Of a stretch of DNA of 64,000 nt, positions 42,971-51,470 are shown in pieces. The notes under the pieces are model-generated. The model searched no databases, had not been told where the DNA came from, and saw nothing but the letters and a program-made list of their open reading frames with translations. The stretch covers positions 124,001 to 188,000 of the forward strand of contig NZ_JACXYX010000004.1 of NCBI RefSeq assembly GCF_014779655.1, written 5' to 3'. How positions within the stretch are numbered: position 1 is the first letter of the stretch; every line of letters begins with the position of its first letter. Both the position numbers and the translations under genes were made by a program. This stretch comes from Nocardioides ganghwensis (lineage in GTDB: Bacteria; Actinomycetota; Actinomycetes; Propionibacteriales; Nocardioidaceae).

Positions 42971-43645
42971 TCAGCGCGCCACCGACACGTTCTCGCAGCC
43001 GGTCAGCACGTCGAGGGGGTCCAGCCCGCCCGTGCCGTCGACGGGGTAGTAGATGACCCGGTCGTACCCGCTGCCGCAGTCGACGAGGTCGGGCACGCCG
43101 TCGTCGATGGTCTTCAACCGGTCGTCGCCCGTTCCGGCGAAGACCCGGTCGCGTCCTCCGGTGACGCCGAGGAAGTCGTCGCCGGACGCACCGCGCAGCA
43201 GGTCGTCACCGGGCTCGTCGGAGAGCTCGCTGATGATGCCGTCCGTCAGGGAGTCGTCGCCGACGCCGCCGCGGAGCCGGTCGTCACCCGGGCCACCGGA
43301 GAGCCCGTCGCCGCCGAGGCCGCCGACGAGCCGGTCGTCGGCGCTGTCACCGAAGAGCGTGTCCCGGCCGCCCCCACCCGCGAGCAGGTCACGACCGGCT
43401 CCTCCGATGGCCACGTCGCCCCGGGGTCCGCCGCGGAGGGTGTCCGCCCCGGCGCCCCCGTACAGCCGGTCCGCGCCGTCCCGCCCGTGGACGACGTCGT
43501 CGCCCCCGCGGGCGCGGACGACGTCGGCTCCGGCCGTGCCGACCAAGGTGTCAGCGCCCGGGGTGCCCACGATGACCGCGGCGGCCACCGGCGGGGCGGC
43601 CAGGGACAGTGCGAGAGCCACGCTCGCGGTGATGGTGCGTCGCAC
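42971..43645 (-). CDS. Secreted RTX-type calcium-binding repeat protein
   Basis: A 224-aa secreted protein. GTG at 43645 (VRRTITASVALALSLAAPPVAAA) gives a signal peptide and has GAAGGG upstream; an ATG ten codons earlier has no ribosome site. The mature part is a row of nonapeptide GGxGxDxLx-type repeats (GTPGADTLVG, GGAGADTLRGG, GGGGRDTLFG, GGPGDDRLRGG) from about residue 26 to 175, which form calcium-binding beta-rolls. A C-terminal Cys pair (VDCGSGYD and LTGCENVSV) may form a disulfide. No toxin domain is visible. It begins 4 nt after the ECF42 sigma stop, so it is probably cotranscribed. Confidence 0.88.
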   Translation of the reverse strand: MRRTITASVALALSLAAPPVAAAVIVGTPGADTLVGTAGADVVRARGGDDVVHGRDGADRLYGGAGADTLRGGPRGDVAIGGAGRDLLAGGGGRDTLFGDSADDRLVGGLGGDGLSGGPGDDRLRGGVGDDSLTDGIISELSDEPGDDLLRGASGDDFLGVTGGRDRVFAGTGDDRLKTIDDGVPDLVDCGSGYDRVIYYPVDGTGGLDPLDVLTGCENVSVAR

Positions 43646-43649
43646 GGGG

Positions 43650-44999
43650 TCACCCTTCGTCGGAGGTGCCTCCATGCTGCGTCCGGTGCTGGTCCCCCGG
43701 TAGGGGCGGAAGTCCCGATGCTGCGTTCGCCTCCGCCCGTCGCAGCAGCACCGTGCGCTCGCCCTCGTTGCGGGTCGACGACGCGGCCTCGGAGAACGCC
43801 GCCTCGGCCTCGGCGAACCGTCCGGCCCGCTCCAGCAGGTCGCCGCGGACACTGGGCAGGAGCGGGGAGCCACCCAGCGCCGCCGCGTCGACCGTGGCCA
43901 GCACGGCCAGTCCGGCCTCGGCGCCGTACGCCCGCCCGTGGGCGACCGCCCGGTTGACGTCGACGACGGGACCGGGAGCGGCCTGGGCCAGCACGTCGTA
44001 GAGGGCGGCGATCCGTCGCCAGTCGGTGTCCTCGGACCGTGCGGCGACTGCGTGCTCCGCGGCGATGGAGGCCTGGAGGAAGTAGGTCCCGACCGGTGTG
44101 CCCGTGGCGGCCAGGCGCGATGCGGCCCGCAGGACGGCGAGCCCGCGCCGGACCATCAGCGGGTCCCACTGCGTACGGTCCTGCGCCTCGAGCAGCATAG
44201 GCGTCCCGTCGGGGGAGAGGCGGGCGGGCGTGCGCGAGCCCTGCAGCTCCAGCAGCGCCTGCAGGCCGAGCACCTCGGGCTCGTCGGGCGCGAGGTCGGC
44301 GAGCATGCGAGCCAGCCGCGTCGCCTCGGCGGTGAGGTCGGGCCGCATCCAGTCAGCACCGGCGGTGGCGGTGTAGCCCTCGTTGAAGATCAGGTAGATC
44401 ACGGCCATCACGTCGTCGAGGCGCGCGGCCCGCTCCTCGCCGGTCGGCATCTCGAGCTCGGCGCGGACCGATGCGAGGGTCTTCTTGGCCCGCGAGATGC
44501 GCTGGCCCATGGTGGCCTCGCTGGTGAGGAAGCCGCGGGCGATCTCGGCGGTGGTGAGGCCGCCGACCAGGCGCAACGTGAGCGCGGCGCGCGACTCGGG
44601 CGTGAGCGCGGGGTGGCAGGACAGGAACATCAGCCGGAGGACGTCGTCCTCGATGTGGTCGACCTGGTCGTCGAGGTCGGGCACCTGTGCCTCCTCCCCG
44701 CCGTCGCGATCGAGGGCGTGCTCGAGCTCGGCGACCTTGCGACGCAGGGTGTCGGCGCGCCTGAAGTGGTCGACACCGCGTCGCTTGGCCGTCGTCATCA
44801 GCCAAGCCGACGGGTTGTCCGGGATCCCGGTGACCGGCCACTGCTCGAGCGCGGCGAGCAGGGCGTCCTGCGCAAGGTCCTCGGCGAGGTCGACGTCGCG
44901 GGTCATCCGGGTGAGGGCGCCGACGAGGCGGGCCGACTCGGCCCGCCACGCGGCGATCACGGCCCCCGAGGGGTCGTCTGTCGTGGTCCCTGCCGGCAC
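43650..44999 (-). CDS. ECF42-type RNA polymerase sigma factor with C-terminal extension
   Basis: A 449-aa sigma factor. Region 2 (AWRAESARLVGALTRMTRDVDLAEDLAQDALLAAL; key part DLAEDLAQDAL) and region 4 (LVGGLTTAEIARGFLTSEATMGQRISRAKK; key part TTAEIARGFL) occupy the first ~190 residues. The long C-terminal part (EGYTATAG..., DVNRAVAHGRAYG) is the DUF6596/TPR-like extension of ECF42. GTG at 44999 is chosen: TACGCT stands 6 nt upstream as a leaderless -10, and longer frames are non-homologous. ECF42 genes are known to sit beside DGPF/YCII proteins, as here. No anti-sigma gene is seen; the C-terminal domain is thought to control activity. Confidence 0.92.
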   Translation of the reverse strand: MPAGTTTDDPSGAVIAAWRAESARLVGALTRMTRDVDLAEDLAQDALLAALEQWPVTGIPDNPSAWLMTTAKRRGVDHFRRADTLRRKVAELEHALDRDGGEEAQVPDLDDQVDHIEDDVLRLMFLSCHPALTPESRAALTLRLVGGLTTAEIARGFLTSEATMGQRISRAKKTLASVRAELEMPTGEERAARLDDVMAVIYLIFNEGYTATAGADWMRPDLTAEATRLARMLADLAPDEPEVLGLQALLELQGSRTPARLSPDGTPMLLEAQDRTQWDPLMVRRGLAVLRAASRLAATGTPVGTYFLQASIAAEHAVAARSEDTDWRRIAALYDVLAQAAPGPVVDVNRAVAHGRAYGAEAGLAVLATVDAAALGGSPLLPSVRGDLLERAGRFAEAEAAFSEAASSTRNEGERTVLLRRAEANAASGLPPLPGDQHRTQHGGTSDEG

Positions 45000-45005
45000 G
45001 TGGCC

Positions 45006-45011
45006 AGCGTA
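45006..45011 (-). promoter_or_regulatory. Putative leaderless -10 element of the ECF42 sigma gene
   Basis: On the minus strand TACGCT is followed by exactly 6 nt and GTG (44999); it lies between the YciI-like gene and the sigma gene. Confidence 0.4.
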
Positions 45012-45027
45012 GTGATGCCGGCGCGCC

Positions 45028-45420
45028 TCAGGCGCCGGCCGCCTCGGCAGGCTCGGCCGCCTCGGGGGCCTCGGAGATCTGTCGCAGCGTGGCCACGACG
45101 GTGGCTTCGGGCCAGTGCTCGGCGTGCAGCTCGGCGAACTTCTGCTGGTCGGCCACGGCCTCCTCAACCGTGGCGTACTCCAGCAGCGACCAGCCGCCGA
45201 CGACCTCCTTGGCCTCGGCGTACGGCCCGTCGACCCGGCTGACCTGGCCCTGGCGCACGACGAAGTTCACGGCGTCCTCGGTGCCGTAGAGGCCGCCGCC
45301 GTCGAGGAAGGTGCCGTTGGCGGCGCGCTCGCCGATGTAGACGTCCATCGCGTCGAACAGCGACTGGGGCGGCATCCCGATGTTCTCTTCCATCCTGACG
45401 AATCCCATGAAACGCGGCAT
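45028..45420 (-). CDS. YciI/DGPF family protein
   Basis: A 130-aa protein of the YCII-related group. ATG at 45420 (MPRFMGFVRMEENIG) has GGAGGAG about 9 nt upstream. The family motif DGPYAEAKEVVGGW (DGPF type) is present, followed by an Ala-rich C-terminal tail (EAPEAAEPAEAAGA). Adjacent to the ECF42 sigma gene with 28 nt between, the arrangement that defines this sigma family. The biochemical role of DGPF proteins is unknown. Confidence 0.92.
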   Translation of the reverse strand: MPRFMGFVRMEENIGMPPQSLFDAMDVYIGERAANGTFLDGGGLYGTEDAVNFVVRQGQVSRVDGPYAEAKEVVGGWSLLEYATVEEAVADQQKFAELHAEHWPEATVVATLRQISEAPEAAEPAEAAGA

Positions 45421-45554
45421 TGTGATCGCTCCTCCTGTGGGGCGGTGGGTGTGTTCTCGCACGTACGTCGAACGGGTCAGACGCGTCTCGACATCGGTGT
45501 CCGAAGTTTTTCCGACGTGCCGCTGCCTTGCCAGCCCCCCGCACGATGGAGGCC

Positions 45555-46706
45555 ATGAAGCCCCTCGCTCCAGCCCTCGCCGGGCTGGTCGCCGTGCTCA
45601 CCACCGCGTGCTCGGGCGACACCGCGGCCTCCGGTTCCCTCGGCCCCGCGACGGCGGAGAGCGACGACGACTGGCCGTTCGAGGTGGAGGAGGTCGACCG
45701 GTTCGACGAGCCGTGGGCGATGGCGTTCCTGCCCGGCACCGGCGACCTGCTGGTCACCGAGCGCACCGGCGCGCTGCACCTGCGCGACGCCGACGGAGGT
45801 GAGCGGGTCGAGGTCGGCGGCGTGCCGGAGGTGGTGGTCGCCGGGCAGGGTGGGCTGGGCGACGTCCTGCCCGCCCCGACGTACGCGGACGACGGGCTCG
45901 TCTACCTCAGCTGGGTCGAGGAGGGCGACGGCGGCACCGGTGCCGTCGTCGGTCGCGCCGAGCTCGAGACGGGCGACCGGCCTCGCCTCGTCGACCTCGA
46001 GGTCGTCTGGCGGCAGACGCCGAAGGTCGACGGCGACGGCCACTTCGGCCACCGCCTCGCCTTCTCGCCCGACGGGCAGCACCTCTTCGTCTCGTCCGGC
46101 GACCGGCAGCTCGGGGACCCGGCACAGGACACGTCCAACACCCTCGGCACGATCGTGCGGCTCACCCCCGACGGCGACCCGGCGCCGGGCAACCCCCTGG
46201 CCGACGAGGGCGGGGTGACCGCGGAGATCTGGAGCTGGGGCCACCGCAACCCCCTCGGCCTGGAGCACGCCCCCGACGGCACCCTGTGGTCGTCGGAGAT
46301 GGGACCGGAGGGCGGTGACGAGCTCAACCGCGTCGAGGCGGGGGAGAACTACGGCTGGCCGGACGCCTCCGACGGCAGTGACTACGGCGGCGGCGAGATC
46401 CCCGACCACGCCGAGGGCGACGGGTACGCCGCGCCCGCCCGCTCGTGGACCCCGAGCATCTCCCCGGGCAGCCTGATGGTCTACGGCGGCGACCTGTTCG
46501 GGGACTGGCAGGGTGACGCGTTCCTCGGCGCGCTGTCGGGCGAGGCGCTCGTGCGCGTGGACCTCGACGGTCCGACCGCGGGCGAGGCGGAGGTCTTCGA
46601 CACCGGCGAGCGCATCCGCGCCGTCGAGGAGGGCCCGGACGGAGCGATCTGGCTGCTCGAGGACGCGGGTGCCGGCCGTCTCCTGCGACTGACCCCGGCG
46701 GAGTAG
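45555..46706 (+). CDS. PQQ-dependent sugar (glucose/sorbosone) dehydrogenase-like lipoprotein
   Basis: A 383-aa lipoprotein: MKPLAPALAGLVAVLTTAC ends in a lipobox with Cys19. The six-bladed beta-propeller shows LDEPWAMAFLP-like FDEPWAMAFLPG, LLVTERTG, GQGGLGDVLPAP (binding-loop His replaced here), DGHFGHRLAFSPDG, WSWGHRNPLGL and GEIPDHAEG / WTPSISPGSLMVY. These are the glucose/sorbosone dehydrogenase family motifs. An in-frame ATG at 45546 would add three residues. The true substrate and whether PQQ is bound are not certain. Divergent from the YciI/sigma cluster. Confidence 0.9.
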   Translation: MKPLAPALAGLVAVLTTACSGDTAASGSLGPATAESDDDWPFEVEEVDRFDEPWAMAFLPGTGDLLVTERTGALHLRDADGGERVEVGGVPEVVVAGQGGLGDVLPAPTYADDGLVYLSWVEEGDGGTGAVVGRAELETGDRPRLVDLEVVWRQTPKVDGDGHFGHRLAFSPDGQHLFVSSGDRQLGDPAQDTSNTLGTIVRLTPDGDPAPGNPLADEGGVTAEIWSWGHRNPLGLEHAPDGTLWSSEMGPEGGDELNRVEAGENYGWPDASDGSDYGGGEIPDHAEGDGYAAPARSWTPSISPGSLMVYGGDLFGDWQGDAFLGALSGEALVRVDLDGPTAGEAEVFDTGERIRAVEEGPDGAIWLLEDAGAGRLLRLTPAE

Positions 46707-46735
46707 GCAACGGCGGAGCAGGCCCCGGCCGGAGG

Positions 46736-47500
46736 TCACGCCCGGCGCGGGTGCCTCGCGTCGACGGGCAGGCCGAACTCGGTGCGTACGCCAGGGCTGA
46801 AGCCGACGTGGTCGGGTGCCCGCGAGGCGAGCCCGGGCAGGCCGACCGAGGCCATCAGGCCGTCGTCGAGGGCGAGCACCTCGGCGTCGTGGATGGGCCA
46901 CGGCTCGTGCCGGTTGGGGACGTAGAGCGTGCGACCCCACCACCGCGAGTGCAGGCCCCACCGGGCGCTGAGGAAGTGGTCGAGCTCGGTCGGCTCCCGC
47001 ACCGCGCCGGCGCGCACGACGACGTGGCTCGTGGGGCGTACGCCGCGGCGCGCCGGCGACCGCAGACGCGCGTCGTAGGTGTGCACGCCGCCCTCTCGGC
47101 GGTAGCGCATCCGGGTCCAGCGGTAGGGGACGCCGAACGCGGCGCGCGCCCCGAGCACGACCACGGCCCGGTCGGTGTCGAGGCTGAGGAAGACGATGCC
47201 GCGCCGGCCCGTCGCGTCGACGGAGTAGAGGCGCACGTTGGTCTCGAGGAACGTCCCGAGCCACGGCACCGCCGGTCCGCGGCCCAGGCCGGCGTCGACC
47301 ATCCGGAAGGGGATCAGGCCCACGTAGGTCCGGCCGTCGAGGGTGTCGGGCCGTACGCCCGGCGGCATCAGGTGCGCCACCAGGGCCGGGTCCACGACCC
47401 AGTGCAGGAAGGTCAGGTCGCGCCAGAGCTGGCTCATCAGGACGGTCCGGGACATGGACGGAGCGACCGGGGAGACGGGCTCGGCGGCGGCTGGGTCCAC
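46736..47500 (-). CDS. DUF2071 (YqjF-like) protein
   Basis: A 254-aa cytoplasmic protein. GTG at 47500 is preceded by TAGGGT and 6 nt (leaderless pattern). Family features: LMSQLWRDLTFLHWVVDPALV, YVGLIPFRM, FLETNVRLYSVDATGRRGIVFLSLD and the late HEPWPIHDAEVLAL. The function of DUF2071 is not established. Convergent with the PQQ-dehydrogenase-like gene and divergent from the WXG100-like cassette. Confidence 0.9.
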   Translation of the reverse strand: MDPAAAEPVSPVAPSMSRTVLMSQLWRDLTFLHWVVDPALVAHLMPPGVRPDTLDGRTYVGLIPFRMVDAGLGRGPAVPWLGTFLETNVRLYSVDATGRRGIVFLSLDTDRAVVVLGARAAFGVPYRWTRMRYRREGGVHTYDARLRSPARRGVRPTSHVVVRAGAVREPTELDHFLSARWGLHSRWWGRTLYVPNRHEPWPIHDAEVLALDDGLMASVGLPGLASRAPDHVGFSPGVRTEFGLPVDARHPRRA

Positions 47501-47506
47501 GCCTCC

Positions 47507-47512
47507 ACCCTA
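47507..47512 (-). promoter_or_regulatory. Putative leaderless -10 element of the DUF2071 gene
   Basis: On the minus strand TAGGGT is followed by exactly 6 nt and GTG (47500). Confidence 0.5.
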
Positions 47513-47642
47513 GGCAGGTGACCCAGGACGACAGCCTCCGTACGGGCTGTCCACAGCCCGTACGTCCGCGGTTTGGCCGCTCCCGGCACGGGGCACCTGA
47601 CCGCCATGGTGCACACCGCGCCGACGGGGGCAGGAGACGCAG

Positions 47643-48098
47643 ATGTACGGAGACACGGCAGTCATCCGCCGGCTCGCAGCGCGGATGGGCGAGCAGGGCG
47701 CCGAGATCCGGCGCGACGCCGACCGGCTGGTCGACGCGTCGCAGCTGGTGCTGTGGGAGGGCCGGGCGGCCCGCGCGATGCGCGAACGGATGGCGGAGCG
47801 GGCCGTCGCGCTGCGGCGCACGGCCGACGCGCACGACGGTGCCGCGCAGGCGCTGCGCCACCACGCAGACGAGGTCGACCGCCTCAAGGACCGGATCCGC
47901 GAGATCGCGCAGCGCGTCCGCGGCCTCGTCGAGGAGGCGAGGTCACGCCTGTCCGCCCTCACGGACCGCGCCGTCGACCTGGTGACCTCGTCGACCGTCG
48001 ACCCGTTCGACGAGGTGCTGGCATCCTTCCGGCCGCCTCCGGAGGGACATCTGGACTGGCTCCGGGTGCTCGACCAGATCCCGGCCGGTGCCCGGTGA
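47643..48098 (+). CDS. WXG100-like helical protein
   Basis: A 151-aa, almost entirely alpha-helical protein; AGGAG lies about 7 nt before ATG. About residues 10-80 look like a WXG100 hairpin: a first helix with heptads, then LWEGRAARAMRERM (W-x-G turn at about 39-41) and a second amphipathic helix. A third Arg/Glu-rich helix extends it beyond the usual 100 aa, and the C-terminus ends with DPFDEVLASFRPPP. The stop overlaps the next gene (GTGA). Gene order suggests it is the small partner of a type VII (ESX-like) secretion substrate; no secretion ATPase lies in this window, so that is inference. Confidence 0.78.
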   Translation: MYGDTAVIRRLAARMGEQGAEIRRDADRLVDASQLVLWEGRAARAMRERMAERAVALRRTADAHDGAAQALRHHADEVDRLKDRIREIAQRVRGLVEEARSRLSALTDRAVDLVTSSTVDPFDEVLASFRPPPEGHLDWLRVLDQIPAGAR

Positions 48099-49048
48099 AC
48101 GCCATCCTGCTCGACTCCGGTGGCGACGAGGTCGAGCCGCGCACCGTGGTCCCGCGGCGCGTACGCCTCTCGCGTGCCGCGGTCGACCGCTTCGCCGAGC
48201 TCACGGGCGTCCCGTCACCGGCCGAGCAGATGGTCGCCGCCGACCCCTCGCTCGACGGGCTGGGGGCGCGGCTCGGCGAGCCGGCTCGTGGGAGCGAGCC
48301 GGTCGGGGCCACCGCCGCCGGCGCGAGCGACCTCGACGAGGTCCTCGTCGCGTCGGGCCTCGTCGACGCCGGCGTCCCCACCGCGCAGGGGCGTGCGGTG
48401 CTCACGGTGTGGCACGCGCCCGCGCTCGCCGTCGAGCTCGAGCTGCTCGTCTCCCTCGCCCGGGGCCGGGTCCGCGCCCGCAGCTGGCACCGCAACCTGG
48501 ACGACTGGGTCGTCTGCCTGTCGACCGGCGACGGGGAGGTGTTCGAGCTCAGCTGGCTCGCCGCCGACGACTGGTGGCTCGAGCTCGGCCGGGCCGCCCA
48601 CGTCGACACCCGCACGCTCCGCCCCGCCCCCGGCGCCGGGCCGGTCCCGGACGTCATCGAGACCCCGTGGGAGCTGCTGCTGGCCACGGGGGAGGCCGTC
48701 CAGCGCCGCCGCCACGAGCTGCTCGACCCGATGGTCTCCGACCACTCCGGGATGACCATCGCCGGCGACCGCCTCGACTCCCTCGAGACGGCCGACGACG
48801 TCGACGTACGCCGCTGGCACGAGCAGCTCGAGAGCACGTCCCGCGGCCGCCTGCACGCCGCGGTGATGGGCCGCAGCGGGCGGGGACGTCCGGGCGCCGG
48901 CATCGTCGAGTGGGTGCTCTTCCCCGACGGGTGGCGCTCGCTGACGCCCTTCACGCGCGATGGATGGACGATGGTGCGGATCGAGCGGATGGGGGCGGTC
49001 GACCTGCCCCGCGCCCTGGCGGTGCTGGCTGCCGAGGTGACCTCGTGA
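48095..49048 (+). CDS. Hypothetical protein, possibly EspG-like secretion chaperone
   Basis: A 317-aa protein, GTG start overlapping the previous stop and GTGA overlap with the next gene. It has no signal peptide. Central part: GRAVLTVWHAPALAVELELL, ARGRVRARSWHR, DDWVVCLSTGDGEVFEL, SWLAADDWWLELGRAA, i.e. mixed beta/alpha, which resembles the mid-region of EspG chaperones (AVL...V.LELLV...). The C-terminus returns to beta strands (GIVEWVLFPDGWRSLTPF). Similarity is suggestive only. Position between a WXG100-like protein and a helical-lipase effector is what points to a chaperone role. Confidence 0.72.
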   Translation: MNAILLDSGGDEVEPRTVVPRRVRLSRAAVDRFAELTGVPSPAEQMVAADPSLDGLGARLGEPARGSEPVGATAAGASDLDEVLVASGLVDAGVPTAQGRAVLTVWHAPALAVELELLVSLARGRVRARSWHRNLDDWVVCLSTGDGEVFELSWLAADDWWLELGRAAHVDTRTLRPAPGAGPVPDVIETPWELLLATGEAVQRRRHELLDPMVSDHSGMTIAGDRLDSLETADDVDVRRWHEQLESTSRGRLHAAVMGRSGRGRPGAGIVEWVLFPDGWRSLTPFTRDGWTMVRIERMGAVDLPRALAVLAAEVTS

Positions 49049-50472
49049 GCGGCGCGACCCTGCCCCCGATCGAGTCGGTCACGGGCGGGTCGCACGGCAT
49101 CGAGGCCGGCTACGACCAGATGCTCGCCCTCGCCGAGCGCTACGAGCGGCAGGCCGGCGACTTCGTCGAGATGGTCGGTCTCGGCGCCCGGGTGATGGCC
49201 GACGGCGACCTCCTCGAGTCCTCGGTCCTGTCCCCGGTGAGCTTCGCCGACGCGGAGGTGCAGGTCCTCGACGCCACGACCGGCGCCGACGGACTCACGG
49301 TCCGCGCCCTCGGCATCGAGGCCGACGCGCTCGGCGTACGCGCGGTCGTGGCGGCCTTCGGGGCCGGTGACGCGCTGTCGCGGCACGCGACCGAGACGAT
49401 CGACCACGCGCTGGGCAGGGTCACCGCCGCCGCCCTTCCCGCACTGCTGCTGGCCGGCGGCATCACCTACGCCTGGTTCTCGACCCTGTCGCCCGAGGAG
49501 CAGGCGGCACTCACCGAGCGGCTCGGCGACGACCTCGGCCTGCTGCTGCACGACCACCCCGAGCTGGCCCAGCACCTGGTCAACGGCGGGGGAGGGCTGC
49601 TCGGGTCGATCGTCCCGGGCGTGGGGCTGCTCGACCCCGGCGACGGACCGATCAGCGGAGCCACCACCAACGACGCCGCGCGCCTGATGGCGCTGCTGCT
49701 GGGCAACGACACCGACTACTCCGTCACCCGGCGTGACGACCTCGACGGGGACGGCGCGACCCGCGAAGCGCCACGGACCCTCGAGGACCTCGTGCGCCAG
49801 CTCTCCGCCACCAACGGCCTCGACCTCACCGACGAGGGCAACCACGGCGCCATCCAGGTCCAGCAGGTCGGGCAGGAGCCCCGCGAGCGCTACATCGTCT
49901 ACCTGCCCGGCACCGATGACATGGGCCCGGTGCCGGCGTCCGGCGACCGCGTCCGGGACATGGAGACCAACTACCAGCTCATCGGCGGCATGGACAGCGC
50001 CTACGGCCGCGGCATCCAGCAGGCGATGGTCGATGCTGGTCTCACCGGCAAGGACGTGATGCTCGTCGGCCACTCGCAGGGCGGGATGGTGTCGGCCTCG
50101 CTGGCGGCCGATCCCGAGTTCACCCGGCACTTCCACGTCCAGCACGTCGTGACCGCGGGATCACCGACCGCCCAGGTGCCCCACCTCCCCGACAGCACGC
50201 ACGCCCTCCACCTCGAGAACCGTGGCGACGCGGTGCCGCTGCTCGACGGCGAGGACAACCCCGACCAGCCCCACCGCACCACGGTGACGTTCGACCAGGG
50301 CGGCCACGACGTCGCCGACAACCACGGCCTGCGCCGCTACGCCGACGGCGCGGCCGCCGCCGACGCCTCCACCAACGGCTCGATCCGCGACCAGGTCGAG
50401 CGGATGCGCGCCGACGGCTTCCTGGGCGGCGGCCCCTCCGGCCCGGTGCGGACCTGGGTGATCTCCCGGTGA
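49045..50472 (+). CDS. Alpha/beta hydrolase (lipase-like) with N-terminal helical targeting-like domain
   Basis: A 475-aa protein, GTG start in a GTGA overlap. The first ~160 residues are helical (GYDQMLALAERYERQAGDFVEM; later HALGRVTAAALPALLLAGGITYAWF) like WXG/PPE-type regions, and there is no Sec signal. The catalytic domain begins about 245, with RYIVYLPGTDD, nucleophile S344 in VGHSQGGM, D395 in ENRGDAVP and H421 or H427 in GGHDVADNHG. The layout resembles DUF1023-like actinobacterial hydrolases. If secreted by an ESX-like system it may be a lipase or toxin; no immunity gene is obvious downstream. Confidence 0.83.
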   Translation: MSGATLPPIESVTGGSHGIEAGYDQMLALAERYERQAGDFVEMVGLGARVMADGDLLESSVLSPVSFADAEVQVLDATTGADGLTVRALGIEADALGVRAVVAAFGAGDALSRHATETIDHALGRVTAAALPALLLAGGITYAWFSTLSPEEQAALTERLGDDLGLLLHDHPELAQHLVNGGGGLLGSIVPGVGLLDPGDGPISGATTNDAARLMALLLGNDTDYSVTRRDDLDGDGATREAPRTLEDLVRQLSATNGLDLTDEGNHGAIQVQQVGQEPRERYIVYLPGTDDMGPVPASGDRVRDMETNYQLIGGMDSAYGRGIQQAMVDAGLTGKDVMLVGHSQGGMVSASLAADPEFTRHFHVQHVVTAGSPTAQVPHLPDSTHALHLENRGDAVPLLDGEDNPDQPHRTTVTFDQGGHDVADNHGLRRYADGAAAADASTNGSIRDQVERMRADGFLGGGPSGPVRTWVISR

Positions 50473-50543
50473 CGGGCAGGCGTCCGGTCGGATGAGGCGA
50501 GTCGGCGCTCCGGTGTCGTCACCCTCATCTAGGCTCGGACCCC

Positions 50544-51470
50544 GTGACGGAAGCCATGATCTCGGCGCGTGGACTGCGCAAGTCGTTCGGCGACTTCGAA
50601 GCCGTCAAGGGCATCGACGTCGAGGTGCGCCGTGGGGAGGCGTTCGGCTTCCTCGGCCCCAACGGTGCCGGCAAGTCGAGCACCATGCGGATGATCGCGT
50701 CGGTGAGTCCGGTGACCTCCGGTGAGCTGCGGATCCTGGGCATGGACCCGGCCACCGACGGCCCGGCGATCCGCGGGCGCCTCGGCGTCTGCCCGCAGGA
50801 GGACACCCTCGACAACGAGCTCAACGTCTTCGACAACCTCTACATCTACGGTCGCTACTTCGGCATCGACCGCGCCACCTGTCGCGAGCGGGCCCGGGAG
50901 CTGCTCGAGTTCGCCCAGATCACCGAGAAGGCCCGGTCCAAGGTCGAGGACCTCTCCGGCGGCATGAAGCGTCGCCTCACCATCGCCCGCAGCCTGATCA
51001 ACAACCCCGACCTGCTGCTGCTCGACGAGCCGACCACCGGCCTCGACCCGCAGGCCCGCCACGTCCTGTGGGACCAGCTGTTCCGGCTCAAGCAGGCAGG
51101 CGTCACCCTGGTGATCACCACCCACTACATGGACGAGGCCGAGCAGCTCTGCGACCGGCTCGTCGTCATGGACAAGGGCCGCATCGCCGCCGAGGGGTCG
51201 CCGCGCGAGCTCATCGACGCGCACTCGACCCGCGAGGTCGCCGAGCTGCGCTTCGGCGTCGGCGAGCACGAGGCCCTCGCCGGGAAGGTCGAGGACCTCG
51301 GCGAGCGGGTCGAGGTGCTGCCCGACCGCCTCCTCGTCTACAGCGACCACGGCGAGGACGTCGTCACCGCGGTGCTCGACCGGGGCCTGCACCCCCTCGC
51401 GACCCTCGTGCGTCGCTCCACCCTCGAGGACGTCTTCCTGCGCCTCACCGGCCGGAGCCTGGCCGACTGA
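50544..51470 (+). CDS. ABC transporter ATP-binding protein (DrrA-like exporter)
   Basis: A 308-aa ATPase, GTG start, TAGGCT 8 nt upstream. Walker A is GPNGAGKSS at about 39-47, Q-loop VCPQEDTL, signature LSGGMKRRL, Walker B LLLLDEPTTGLDPQ, switch THYMDEAE. The C-terminal ~80 residues follow the daunorubicin/nodulation exporter type. Its stop overlaps the next start (TGATG) and the following permease lies 1 nt beyond that, so the three genes form one exporter operon. The substrate is unknown: drugs, lipids or polysaccharide are all seen with this family. Confidence 0.94.
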   Translation: MTEAMISARGLRKSFGDFEAVKGIDVEVRRGEAFGFLGPNGAGKSSTMRMIASVSPVTSGELRILGMDPATDGPAIRGRLGVCPQEDTLDNELNVFDNLYIYGRYFGIDRATCRERARELLEFAQITEKARSKVEDLSGGMKRRLTIARSLINNPDLLLLDEPTTGLDPQARHVLWDQLFRLKQAGVTLVITTHYMDEAEQLCDRLVVMDKGRIAAEGSPRELIDAHSTREVAELRFGVGEHEALAGKVEDLGERVEVLPDRLLVYSDHGEDVVTAVLDRGLHPLATLVRRSTLEDVFLRLTGRSLAD

